In this document: positions 1-7,147 of the stretch, one piece after another
How the letters are laid out: the number at the start of each line of letters is the position of its first letter
How positions within the stretch are numbered: position 1 is the stretch's first letter
Assembly (NCBI GenBank): GCA_028282185.1
Contig: JANQIJ010000262.1
Location: 1 to 12,218, forward strand
Direction: 5' to 3'
DNA length: 12,218 bases
From: Rhodospirillales bacterium
GTDB lineage: Bacteria > Pseudomonadota > Alphaproteobacteria > Rhodospirillales > Casp-alpha2
Made by a program: the position numbers and the translations under genes
Notes under the pieces: model-generated
What the model was told of the DNA's origin: nothing
Seen by the model: only the letters and a program-made list of their open reading frames with translations
Database searches by the model: none

Positions 1-365
1 CGCGATCCCGGCAACGGGCGGAGCGGCTGGGCCGCCTGGCCGAGGCGCTCGCCGCGTTCTGCTTGCGTCTCAAGGGCTATCGGGTGCTTGCCCGACGCCA
101 TCGCACCAAGGTCGGTGAGATCGATCTGGTTCTCTGCCGCGGTCCCATCCTGGTCTTCGTCGAAATCAAGGCCCGGCGGGACGACTTTGCAACCCCGGAG
201 GTCCTTGCCCCGGCCCAGCGCCGGCGGATCGAAGCCGCGGCGCGGGCGTTCGTCCAGGCACGACCAGACCTGGCCGGACTGGACTGGCGATTCGACCTGA
301 TTCTGGTGACGCGGTTCCTCCGGCTGCACCATCTTGAAGACGCCTGGCGCCCTGGCCTGCCTTGA
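1..365 (+). CDS. yraN: YraN family (UPF0102) nuclease-like protein, 5' truncated
   Basis: The reading frame is open from the left edge (first whole codon at base 3) to the TGA at 363-365, so the start lies outside the window; from the usual family length of about 115-130 residues only around ten residues seem to be missing. The visible protein starts with an Ala/Glu/Arg/Leu-rich helix, then a Lys-Gly-Tyr-Arg-Val-Leu strand, a GEIDLV motif and VFVEIKAR. The Asp of GEIDLV together with the Glu and Lys of VEIK form the PD-(D/E)XK-type nuclease signature of this family. A TTG at 63 would give only 100 residues and would drop the conserved N-terminal helix, so it is not the real start. The family is presumed to act on DNA, but its cellular role is poorly defined. 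In many proteobacteria it sits beside rsmI and a BON-domain lipoprotein gene; the latter follows here. Confidence 0.88.
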   Translation, partial: RSRQRAERLGRLAEALAAFCLRLKGYRVLARRHRTKVGEIDLVLCRGPILVFVEIKARRDDFATPEVLAPAQRRRIEAAARAFVQARPDLAGLDWRFDLILVTRFLRLHHLEDAWRPGLP

Positions 366-500
366 TCACCGCCGATCGATCGTCCCCCGATTGCCCGCCC
401 CCCGGCCTCGGCATAGGATGGCCATGATATTGCAAACGGCGCGGCTGGACAGAACCGCTGCCACGGGATTGCCATCAAGCCTGATCATAAGAGGCGCATC

Positions 501-1190
501 ATGGTCATTGGTTCTATGTCAGCAGAGTCCCCTCCATGTGGCCCCAACCGCCGTTGGAACGCGTCTCCCGCGGGCGGGCTGGCAGAGCGGATCGCCGCCG
601 CGTTCATCTGCCTGACGCTGTTGGCTGGCTGCGCCAGTGCGGTCGTCGGCGCCGGCGCAACGGTCGGCGTCGCGGCGCTCGACGAACGTGGCGTCGAGGG
701 CGTCGCCCGCGACACGGCGCTGGCCACCCGGATTCGCGCCAAGTGGCTGAACCATGACCTGATCGCCGGGTCACGGCTTGCCGTGGTCGGCGGTGTCAAG
801 GTGTATGAGCGCCGCGCTTTGTTGACTGGGCGCGTCGAAACGGAAGCGACCCGGGTTGCCGCCGTTCGCCTGGCCTGGGAGGTCGAAGGCGTCGATCAGG
901 TTCTGAATGAGATTGCGGTCGGCCCCGGAGACCTTCAGGACACGGCCCGGGATACCTGGATCACCACGCAGCTAACCACCAAGCTGACCCTGGACCAGAA
1001 CGTCAAGGCGGTCAACTACGGGATCACCACGACCGACGCCAGGGTCTATTTGATCGGCATTGCCCAGGACGCCGCCGAGTTGGACCGTGTCCTGGGCCAT
1101 GCCCGTTCGGTGGCCCGGGTCCGCGACGTAATCAATCATATACGCGTCAAGCCGCCGGCGCCGGCCAAACCCACGGACAAGGCGTCCTGA
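501..1190 (+). CDS. Dual BON-domain outer-membrane lipoprotein (DolP/YraP-like)
   Basis: 229 residues. The N-terminus has an Arg-containing segment, a hydrophobic stretch (about residues 31-43) and a lipobox Leu-Ala-Gly-Cys with Cys44, so the protein is predicted to be lipidated and exported. Two BON domains follow, at roughly residues 70-140 and 149-216, each with the alternating strand/helix pattern and glycines typical of this fold. The tail is a short Pro/Ala/Lys-rich segment. BON pairs of this kind in E. coli (DolP, formerly YraP) bind anionic phospholipid and support outer-membrane integrity; the same role here is inference. The ATG at 501 is chosen because AGAGG at 490-494 lies six bases upstream; an in-frame ATG at 516 would also leave the lipobox intact. 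The N-region before the hydrophobic segment is long for a lipoprotein signal, which leaves some doubt about the start. It follows yraN, as in many proteobacteria. Confidence 0.88.
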   Translation: MVIGSMSAESPPCGPNRRWNASPAGGLAERIAAAFICLTLLAGCASAVVGAGATVGVAALDERGVEGVARDTALATRIRAKWLNHDLIAGSRLAVVGGVKVYERRALLTGRVETEATRVAAVRLAWEVEGVDQVLNEIAVGPGDLQDTARDTWITTQLTTKLTLDQNVKAVNYGITTTDARVYLIGIAQDAAELDRVLGHARSVARVRDVINHIRVKPPAPAKPTDKAS

Positions 1191-1193
1191 GCC

Positions 1194-2057
1194 GTGGGGG
1201 ACACCGACCCGAACGTCGGTGCGCACGACCGGAACCGCCTGGCGGAGTTCGGCCGGCTGGAGGACGACCGGCTGCCGCTGGCCGAAACCGCGCTGCTGCT
1301 CTCGGCCGCGCGCCATCCCGGTCGGGCACTGGACCCCTACTTTCGGCACCTCGCACGACTGACCGAAGAGGTTCGCCACCATGCAGGCGCCGATGCGGCG
1401 ATCGAAGGCGACCGAGGTCTCGACATTCGCCGAGAGGCCCTGGCCCAGGTCGCCAACCGACGCAACGGCTATGGCGGCGGCGCAGGCGTTTTCGACGACC
1501 TGGCCGCCGCCGACCTGGGCCGCGTCATCGACCGCCGGCGCGGCCTACCGGTGGCCCTTGGCATCCTCTACCTGGAAATCTGTGCGCGGCTTGATTGGCC
1601 GTTGGTGGGCATCGATTTCCCGGGGCGTTTCGTTCTGCGCATGACGTCGGGCGGTGCGCGGCGGATTATCGACCCTTTCGACAGTCTGGTGCCGCTTGAG
1701 GCCCCGGACCTGCGTGCCCTGCTCGCGGCGACGACCGGTCAGGACAGGGCCTTGGATCCGAGCTATTTGAGAGAAATGTCCCCGCGCCGGGTCGTCCTGC
1801 GCCTGGAAGACAACATCCGGGTGCGTCAAATTCAACAAGGCGACATGGCTCAAGCGGCCGAGACGCTAGAGTTGATGCGCCAGATCGCCCCCCGGGTGGC
1901 GCGGCTGTGGCGGGAAACGGCGATCATCAGTGCCGAGCTTGAACGCTTTGGCGAGGCCGCCCGTTCCCTGGAAGAGTATCTGCGGCTCGCCCCGGAAAGC
2001 GACGATCGCTACCAGGCGTCATTGATGTTGCAGGAACTGCGGGCAAAGCTACAGTAG
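1194..2057 (+). CDS. SirB1 family protein (transglutaminase-like core plus TPR)
   Basis: 287 residues from a GTG three bases after the stop of the BON lipoprotein, which suggests co-transcription and coupled translation. Residues about 30-190 match the SirB1/Transglut_core2 pattern: a stretch with Asn-Gly-Tyr and Phe near 91-100, then RRGLPVALGILYLEI (115-129), DFPGRFVLR (141-149) and an IIDPFDSL block (159-166). The C-terminal 80 residues are helical with TPR-like spacing (for example EAARSLEEYLRLAPES near 254-269). SirB1-type proteins are widespread, and most have no proven reaction. In the members I recall, the block at 141-149 usually reads PGHF, with His where this protein has Arg145, so the residue at that site may be changed. 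No signal peptide is seen, so it is probably cytoplasmic. Family assignment is fairly firm; function is unknown. Confidence 0.83.
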   Translation: MGDTDPNVGAHDRNRLAEFGRLEDDRLPLAETALLLSAARHPGRALDPYFRHLARLTEEVRHHAGADAAIEGDRGLDIRREALAQVANRRNGYGGGAGVFDDLAAADLGRVIDRRRGLPVALGILYLEICARLDWPLVGIDFPGRFVLRMTSGGARRIIDPFDSLVPLEAPDLRALLAATTGQDRALDPSYLREMSPRRVVLRLEDNIRVRQIQQGDMAQAAETLELMRQIAPRVARLWRETAIISAELERFGEAARSLEEYLRLAPESDDRYQASLMLQELRAKLQ

Positions 2058-2114
2058 GTCGCATCCCGACCCGCCCATGACGCCCGCCCCGCCCGCGCGA
2101 AGGAGACCCAACCC

Positions 2115-3056
2115 ATGGCGCTTACCGTGGCCATCCAGATGGACCATGTTTCGTCCATCGACATCGACGGCGACAGCACCTTCGTTCTGGCGTTGGAGGC
2201 CCAAAACCGCGGTCATGGTTTGCTGCACTACCTGCCGGGGGACTTGTCCTATCGTGATGGTCGGGTCACCGCCTGGGCCCAGGCGCTTGAGGTGCGGCGC
2301 GAAGCGGACAATCACTATTCCCTTGGCGAAACACGGTCCGTCGATCTGGCCGAAGACGTCGATGTTGTGCTGATGCGCCAGGACCCGCCCTTCGACATGG
2401 CCTATATCACGGCCACCCATTTGCTCGAGCAGGTCCATCCGCGAACCCTGGTGGTCAACGATCCGCGCGAGGTCCGCAACGCACCTGAAAAGCTGTTCGT
2501 CAACCGATTCCAGGAATTCATGCCACCAACCCTGATCGCCAGCAATCGGGACGACATCCTGGCCTTCCGGACCGAACACAAGGACATCATCGTTAAACCG
2601 CTATATGGCAACGGCGGCGCCGGCGTGTTCCACTTGATGCCCGGCGACGAAAACCTGAACTCGCTGTTGGAAATGTTCACCGAAATGTTCCGCGAACCAA
2701 TCATCGTTCAGGCCTACCTGGCCGACGTGCGCGAAGGCGACAAGCGGATCATTCTGATCGACGGCCAAGTCGCGGGCGCGGTCAATCGGGTGCCGGCGGC
2801 CGGCGAATCACGCTCCAATATGCACGTTGGCGGCAAGCCGGCAAAGGCGCAGCTGACCGAACGCGAGCAAGAGATATGCGCCGCCTTGGGGCCGGAACTA
2901 AAGGCCCGCGGCCTGATATTCGTCGGAATCGACGTGATCGGCGGCTATTTGACGGAAATCAACGTGACCTCGCCCACCGGCCTGCAGGAAATCGACCGCT
3001 TCGACGGCGTCTCGCTGGAAGCGGACATTTGGGACGCGATCGAGGCGCGGCTCTAG
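2115..3056 (+). CDS. gshB: Glutathione synthetase
   Basis: 313 residues, close to the roughly 315 of E. coli GshB. The enzyme joins gamma-glutamylcysteine and glycine with ATP to give glutathione in the cytoplasm. The N-terminal domain (about 1-120) contains the recognisable MRQDPPFDMAYITATHLLE block (87-105). The ATP-grasp domain follows, with KPLYGNGGAGVF (161-172) as the glycine-rich ATP-binding loop, a VQAYL...EGDKRI segment (198-212), an NRVPAAGESRSNMHVGG substrate/ATP loop (224-240) and the C-terminal metal/substrate motif INVTSPTGLQEI (282-293). An AAGGAG-type ribosome binding site lies about nine bases before the ATG, and the frame agrees with the family N-terminus (MALTVAIQMD). It is separated from the SirB1-like gene by 57 bp and from the hydrolase downstream by 31 bp, so it may be part of the same + strand transcription unit. 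No gshA is in the window. Confidence 0.96.
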   Translation: MALTVAIQMDHVSSIDIDGDSTFVLALEAQNRGHGLLHYLPGDLSYRDGRVTAWAQALEVRREADNHYSLGETRSVDLAEDVDVVLMRQDPPFDMAYITATHLLEQVHPRTLVVNDPREVRNAPEKLFVNRFQEFMPPTLIASNRDDILAFRTEHKDIIVKPLYGNGGAGVFHLMPGDENLNSLLEMFTEMFREPIIVQAYLADVREGDKRIILIDGQVAGAVNRVPAAGESRSNMHVGGKPAKAQLTEREQEICAALGPELKARGLIFVGIDVIGGYLTEINVTSPTGLQEIDRFDGVSLEADIWDAIEARL

Positions 3057-3087
3057 CGCCGGCCAGCACGAGAACAGGGAGAACGCG

Positions 3088-3852
3088 ATGCCGCTCAACG
3101 AAGCCATGGTCGAGGTGACCACCAAATACGGCCACATGCCGGCCTTCACCGCCTGCCCGGAAAACGGCGGGCCGCATCCGGCGATCATCTTCTACATGGA
3201 CGCGCCCGGCTTTCGAAAAGAGCTCAAGCACATGGCACGGCGGATCGCCAAGAACGGTTACTTCTGCATCCTGCCCGACATGTATTACCGGCTTGGCACC
3301 ATCCGCCTCGACACCCCCCGGCGCACCGATGCCATGACGGCGGTGTTTCGCGCGGCGATGAACAGCCTGACCAACGCCGACGTCACCGACGACACGGCGG
3401 GCATCCTCGCCTACCTGGATGGCCGCGCCGAAGTCGCGCCCGGGCCGGTCGGCTGCGTGGGCCATTGCATGAGCGGACGCTACGTCACCACCATCGCCGC
3501 CCGCTTCCCGACCCGGATCAAGGCCGCCGCCTCCATGTACGGGGTCGGCATCGTCACCGACCAAGACGATTCGCCGCATCTGTCGTTGGACAAAATCCAG
3601 GGCGAGATGTTGTTCCTGTTCGCTGAAACCGACGATCACGTACCTGACCCGGTGGTCGCGGAACTGCGGAAGGCCCTGAAAAAAACCAAGACCAAAGCCA
3701 CGGTCGAGCAGGTCAAGGGTACGGGACACGGCTATCAGTTCCCGGAGCGGGCCGTCTATACCCCGGTCCAAGCGGAAGAGGGCTGGGACAAGCTGTTCAA
3801 GCTTTGGGACCGCAACCTGAAAGCCGGGCCTGCGCGAAAACGCGGCAAGTGA
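3088..3852 (+). CDS. Dienelactone hydrolase family alpha/beta hydrolase
   Basis: 254 residues of alpha/beta-hydrolase type. The nucleophile elbow is GHCMSG (125-130), with Cys127 as the predicted nucleophile, as in dienelactone hydrolases, which use Cys where most relatives use Ser. Asp182 in TDDHVP and His214 in GTGHGY complete the expected Cys-Asp-His triad. The region AIIFYMDAPG (32-41) corresponds to the strand and loop where dienelactone hydrolase carries its activating Glu36; here an Asp (Asp38) seems to stand in that place. A GGAG-like sequence lies shortly before the ATG at 3088. No signal peptide is seen. The true substrate cannot be told from sequence: many members in this group are general carboxylester or lactone hydrolases. 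Context after gshB does not define a pathway. The Lys/Arg-rich C-terminus (about 246-254) is probably disordered. Confidence 0.88.
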   Translation: MPLNEAMVEVTTKYGHMPAFTACPENGGPHPAIIFYMDAPGFRKELKHMARRIAKNGYFCILPDMYYRLGTIRLDTPRRTDAMTAVFRAAMNSLTNADVTDDTAGILAYLDGRAEVAPGPVGCVGHCMSGRYVTTIAARFPTRIKAAASMYGVGIVTDQDDSPHLSLDKIQGEMLFLFAETDDHVPDPVVAELRKALKKTKTKATVEQVKGTGHGYQFPERAVYTPVQAEEGWDKLFKLWDRNLKAGPARKRGK

Positions 3853-3964
3853 CGCACCCTTGCCGGTCGCGGCATACTAGGCATGGGAGATCATCCCCAC
3901 TAAGATCAATCGTCAAGGGCGTGCGGTCTCTGTGATTCGTTGGCCTTCGTCACGTCAGAAAGCC

Positions 3965-3970
3965 GGAGGG
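3965..3970 (+). promoter_or_regulatory. Ribosome binding site that decides the comM start
   Basis: GGAGGG stands six bases before the TTG at 3977. No comparable site precedes the longer GTG start at 3932. The protein from the TTG begins Met-Val-Ala-Arg-Ile-Ala, as YifB/ComM proteins usually do. Confidence 0.7.
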
Positions 3971-3976
3971 ATTTCA

Positions 3977-5530
3977 TTGGTCGCGCGCATCGCCACCGTT
4001 GCCTTTCAGGGCTTCGACGTGCTGGACGTGGATGTCCAGGTGCAGATGGCATCCGGCCTGCCGGCGTTTTCCGTGGTCGGCCTGCCGGACAAGGCCGTGG
4101 CGGAAAGCCGCGAACGGGTGCGCGCCGCGCTGCATGCCATGGGCTTGGCCCTCCCGCCCAAACGGATCACCGTCAATCTGGCGCCAGCCGACCTGTTGAA
4201 GGAAGGCAGTCATTTCGACCTGCCCATTGCCTTGGCCCTATTGACAGCGATGGATGTCCTGCCGCTGGAAGACATGGCGGGCTATCTGGCACTGGGTGAG
4301 CTGGCGTTGGATGGCGCCCTGGCGCCGGCGGCCGGCGTCCTGCCCGCGGCGGTCCACGCGGGGGCGCGGGACCTGGGCCTGATCTGTCCGGCGACCCAGG
4401 GCGGCGAAGCCAGCTGGGCCGGCTTGGATGAAATTCTGGCCGCCCCCAATCTTTTGGCCCTGGTCAACCATTTCAAGGGCAGTCAAGTCATGACCCCGCC
4501 CGATCCGGCAGCGGCACGCGGGCAAGTGAAGCAATCGCCGGATTATCCGGATTTGGCCGACATCAAGGGCCAGGAAACGGCCAAGCGCGGCCTCGAGATT
4601 GCCGCCGCGGGCGGCCACAATCTGCTGATGACCGGCCCGCCAGGGGCCGGCAAGTCGATGCTGGCGGGGCGTCTGCCCGGCCTGCTGCCGCCGCTTGAAC
4701 CGGAGGAAATTCTCGAGGTTTCCATGGTTCAGAGTCTCGCCGGCGAATTGACCGACGGCCGGCTGTCGGACCGCCGCCCGTTCCGCGAGCCACATCATTC
4801 CGCCTCCCTCCCCGCCTTGGTCGGCGGCGGCCTCCGGGCCAAACCGGGAGAAGTCTCGCTCGCCCATCTGGGCGTGCTGTTTCTAGATGAACTGCCGGAA
4901 TTCCAACGCGGCGCCCTGGAAAGCCTGCGCCAACCCCTGGAAAGTGGCCGCGCCGCCATCGCCAGGGCCAATGCACATGTCACTTATCCGGCGCGGTTCC
5001 AGTTGGTTGCCGCCATGAACCCATGCCGTTGCGGCTATTTGGATGACCCGGCCCAGGCTTGTTCACGGGCGCCGAAATGCGCGCTGGAGTACCAAAACAA
5101 AATTTCCGGGCCGCTATTCGACCGCATCGACCTGCACCTCGACGTCCCGGCCGTGAGCCCGCTCGACATGGACTTGCCGCCGCCCGCCGAGGGCTCGGCC
5201 GAGGTCGCTGCCCGCGTCGCCCGGGTCCGCCGCATGCAGCGGGACCGCTACCGTGCCGTCGGCGCCGAGGGCATACGCACCAACGCCCAGGCCGACGGCG
5301 AGTTGCTGGACGAGGTCGCCCGGCCGGACGACGCGGGCCGGAAGTTGCTTTTGGAAGCGGCCGAGCACCTGGGCCTTACGGCCCGCGGCTATCACCGGGT
5401 GCTGCGCGTCGCCCGCACCCTGGCCGACATGGACGGCGCCGAGGGCGTCGGCCGGATGCACGTCGCGGAAGCGGTCAGCTTCCGGCGCATCCAGCCAGGG
5501 CGGGGCACAGTGGCCGCACGCCCAGCCTAG
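3977..5530 (+). CDS. comM: YifB/ComM family Mg-chelatase-like AAA+ ATPase
   Basis: 517 residues when started at the TTG at 3977; a GTG at 3932 would add 15 residues of atypical sequence. The N-terminal ChlI-type domain (about 5-170) carries VVGLPDKAVAESRERVRAA and the KRITVNLAPADLLKEG block. A linker leads to the Mg-chelatase AAA+ domain with Walker A GPPGAGKS (220-227), Walker B GVLFLDE (299-305) and the family signature AMNPCRCGY. Cysteines 350, 352, 362 and 368 form a CxC-x9-C-x5-C cluster that could bind zinc. A C-terminal domain with the LTARGYHRVLRVARTLADM block completes the usual length of just over 500. ComM in Vibrio is a hexameric helicase promoting branch migration during natural transformation; most carriers are not known to be competent, so its role here is probably DNA recombination in general. 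It is convergent with the HIT gene of the his operon, 57 bp away. Confidence 0.94.
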   Translation: MVARIATVAFQGFDVLDVDVQVQMASGLPAFSVVGLPDKAVAESRERVRAALHAMGLALPPKRITVNLAPADLLKEGSHFDLPIALALLTAMDVLPLEDMAGYLALGELALDGALAPAAGVLPAAVHAGARDLGLICPATQGGEASWAGLDEILAAPNLLALVNHFKGSQVMTPPDPAAARGQVKQSPDYPDLADIKGQETAKRGLEIAAAGGHNLLMTGPPGAGKSMLAGRLPGLLPPLEPEEILEVSMVQSLAGELTDGRLSDRRPFREPHHSASLPALVGGGLRAKPGEVSLAHLGVLFLDELPEFQRGALESLRQPLESGRAAIARANAHVTYPARFQLVAAMNPCRCGYLDDPAQACSRAPKCALEYQNKISGPLFDRIDLHLDVPAVSPLDMDLPPPAEGSAEVAARVARVRRMQRDRYRAVGAEGIRTNAQADGELLDEVARPDDAGRKLLLEAAEHLGLTARGYHRVLRVARTLADMDGAEGVGRMHVAEAVSFRRIQPGRGTVAARPA

Positions 5531-5543
5531 CCGTCAATTGTGT

Positions 5544-5565
5544 TGGTTCGCTCGTCGGGGAACCA
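5544..5565. terminator. Hairpin between convergent comM and hinT-like gene
   Basis: TGGTTC at 5544-5549 pairs with GAACCA at 5560-5565; CTC (5551-5553) can also pair with GGG (5557-5559) inside. It lies in the 57-bp gap where two convergent genes end, the expected place for a shared transcription end. There is no T-run on either side, so an intrinsic terminator is uncertain. Confidence 0.3.
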
Positions 5566-5587
5566 CTGTCGACAGCCTGCGGCCGCC

Positions 5588-5953
5588 CTAATCCTTGCGC
5601 TTCAGCATCGGCCCCGACCGCTCGCCACCGACGACATGGACGTGCAGATGGGGCACTTCCTGATGGCCGTTTTCCCCCTGATTGGCGATCAGACGGTAGC
5701 CGTCGACATCGACGCCGACCTTTTGGGCGACGGCGCCGATGGCTCGGACATAGCCGGTAATTTCGGCGTTGCTGGCACTGGCGGCGAAGCTGCTCCAGTC
5801 CTCGTACTCACCCTTGGGCACGACCAAGACGTGGACTTTGCGCTGCGGATTGATGTCATTGAAGGCCAGCGCATGGTCGTCCTCATAGACCTTGTCGCAG
5901 GGAATCTCGCCACGCAGGATTTTCGCGAAGATGTTTTCAGGATCGTACGCCAT
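5588..5953 (-). CDS. hinT: HIT family nucleotide hydrolase (HinT-like)
   Basis: 121 residues, the usual HinT size. The signature HxHxHxx is present as PHLHVHVVGG (101-110), with His102, His104 and His106; His104 is the expected catalytic nucleophile. The N-terminal part (IFAKILRGEIPCDKVYEDDHALAFNDINPQ) and the HVLVVPK strand are also typical. HIT proteins of this branch hydrolyse adenosine phosphoramidates and aminoacyl-adenylates; the cellular need is not well understood. It is the last gene of the - strand his run, 68 bp after hisE. A G-rich GAAGGGGCC stretch about nine bases before the ATG serves as ribosome binding site. The association with histidine genes is inferred from direction and spacing. 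Family assignment is firm; the exact substrate is not known. Confidence 0.93.
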   Translation of the reverse strand: MAYDPENIFAKILRGEIPCDKVYEDDHALAFNDINPQRKVHVLVVPKGEYEDWSSFAASASNAEITGYVRAIGAVAQKVGVDVDGYRLIANQGENGHQEVPHLHVHVVGGERSGPMLKRKD

Positions 5954-6021
5954 GGCTCAGGCCCCTTCCCTTCTTTATCAATTTGTTCGCGCAAAACAAC
6001 TTTCGACGGCCAACGGCCGCT

Positions 6022-6342
6022 TCAGGTTTTGCGACTGTTCTTCTCTTCAATGCCGGACGTTCCCTCGCGCCGCCGGAGTTCCCGCCAAACATCATCAGGG
6101 GCAATGTCCATATGCGCCCACAACGCCGACAGGTGATACAAAACATCGGCGCTTTCCTTGACCACCGCGGCGTTGTCCTCGGTCAACGCGGCGATCGAGG
6201 TCTCGACCGCCTCTTCGCCGACCTTGCGGGCGATCAACGGCGTGCCACCGGCGAACAGCTTGGCCGAATAGCTGGTTTCCGGATCGGCACTCTTGCGCCC
6301 CTTGAGGGTCTCGAATAGATCGTCCAATACGTGGCTCATCAT
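6022..6342 (-). CDS. hisE: Phosphoribosyl-ATP pyrophosphohydrolase
   Basis: 106 residues, the length of a stand-alone HisE. It removes pyrophosphate from phosphoribosyl-ATP in the second step of histidine synthesis. The all-alpha MazG-like fold is recognisable from SYSAKLFAGG, ARKVGEEAVETSIAA (38-52, with the Glu pair expected to bind Mg2+) and KESADVLYHL (62-71, with Glu and Asp of the second metal site). The C-terminal 15 residues are charged and probably unstructured. There are two adjacent ATG codons (6342 and 6339, reading leftwards). AAGGAG stands four bases before the first and seven before the second, so the second, giving 105 residues, may be the one used. The gene follows hisF by 31 bp in the same direction. 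No hisI is in the window, so the cyclohydrolase must be elsewhere. Confidence 0.95.
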   Translation of the reverse strand: MMSHVLDDLFETLKGRKSADPETSYSAKLFAGGTPLIARKVGEEAVETSIAALTEDNAAVVKESADVLYHLSALWAHMDIAPDDVWRELRRREGTSGIEEKNSRKT

Positions 6343-6346
6343 GTGG

Positions 6347-6352
6347 CTCCTT
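6347..6352 (-). promoter_or_regulatory. Ribosome binding site of hisE
   Basis: On the - strand this reads AAGGAG. It is four bases from the ATG at 6342 and seven from the ATG at 6339; the second spacing is closer to optimal, which favours the inner start. Confidence 0.65.
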
Positions 6353-6373
6353 GGGCCCCCGGACGAATGCCGG

Positions 6374-7147
6374 TCAGTCCAATCTTACGGGCGCGCCGTG
6401 GTCCTGCATATAGGCCTTGGCCTCGCCGATCGAATAGGTTCCGAAATGAAAGATCGAGGCCGCCAAGACCGCCGAGGCATGGCCCTCGGTCACGCCGGCG
6501 ACCAAGTGATCCAAGGTGCCGACCCCGCCCGACGCGATCACCGGGATAGGCACCGCGTCGGCCACCGCCCGGGTCAGATCCAGATCGAAGCCCCCCTTGG
6601 TGCCATCCCGGTCCATGGAAGTCAGCAGGATTTCGCCAGCACCGTAATCGGCCATGCGCTCGCACCAGGAAATCGTCTCGATGCCCGTGGGATTGCGCCC
6701 GCCATGGGTGAAGATCTCATGCCCCGATTTGCTGTCAACATCTTCAACCCGTTTGGAATCGACGGCGACGACGATGCATTGGGCACCGAATTTTTCCGAG
6801 GCCTCGCGCACGAAGGCCGGGTTCTTGACCGCCGCCGTGTTGATCGAAACCTTATCGGCGCCGGCCAGCAACAGCTTGCGGATGTCATCCGTCGTGCGCA
6901 CCCCGCCACCCACGGTGAGCGGCATGAAACATTGTTCGGCCGTGCGCGCGACCACGTCGAAGATCGTCTCCCGGTCTTCGTGGCTGGCGGTGATATCGAG
7001 GAAACACAGCTCGTCGGCACCGGCGGCGTCATAAACCCGCGCCTGCTCCACCGGGTCGCCGGCGTCCACCAGATCGACGAAGTTGACGCCCTTGACGACA
7101 CGGCCCTTGTTGACGTCGAGGCAGGGAATGACCCGGGTCTTCAGCAT
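6374..7147 (-). CDS. hisF: Imidazole glycerol phosphate synthase, cyclase subunit
   Basis: 257 residues, a complete (beta/alpha)8 barrel. With HisH it converts PRFAR and ammonia into imidazole glycerol phosphate and AICAR, the latter feeding purine synthesis. The two catalytic aspartates are where expected: Asp11 in IPCLDVNKGR and Asp130 in VVAVDSKR. Phosphate-binding glycine loops are seen at LTVGGGVRT (77-85), GADKVSIN (96-103) and PVIASGGVGTLDH. The Ser-Met-Asp-Arg-Asp-Gly-Thr block is also standard. The ATG at 7147 gives the canonical start Met-Leu-Lys-Thr-Arg-Val-Ile-Pro and overlaps the hisA stop by seven bases, suggesting translational coupling. Nothing is unusual in length or residues. 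Confidence 0.97.
   Translation of the reverse strand: MLKTRVIPCLDVNKGRVVKGVNFVDLVDAGDPVEQARVYDAAGADELCFLDITASHEDRETIFDVVARTAEQCFMPLTVGGGVRTTDDIRKLLLAGADKVSINTAAVKNPAFVREASEKFGAQCIVVAVDSKRVEDVDSKSGHEIFTHGGRNPTGIETISWCERMADYGAGEILLTSMDRDGTKGGFDLDLTRAVADAVPIPVIASGGVGTLDHLVAGVTEGHASAVLAASIFHFGTYSIGEAKAYMQDHGAPVRLD

Noticed and set aside
2959..3771. Long - strand open frame of 270 residues opposite the hydrolase gene, and the 408-residue - strand frame opposite hslU (10338-11564).
   Set aside because: Both are antisense shadows of well-supported + strand genes in GC-rich DNA; they show no domain and no ribosome binding site.
3861..3874. Small hairpin TGCCG/CGGCA after the dienelactone-hydrolase-like gene.
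   Set aside because: Five pairs, tetraloop and no T-run; such stems are frequent by chance in GC-rich DNA.
5566..5575. Ten-base perfect palindrome CTGTCGACAG between convergent comM and the HIT gene.
   Set aside because: A single short palindrome with no repeat elsewhere in the window that I could find; likely chance.
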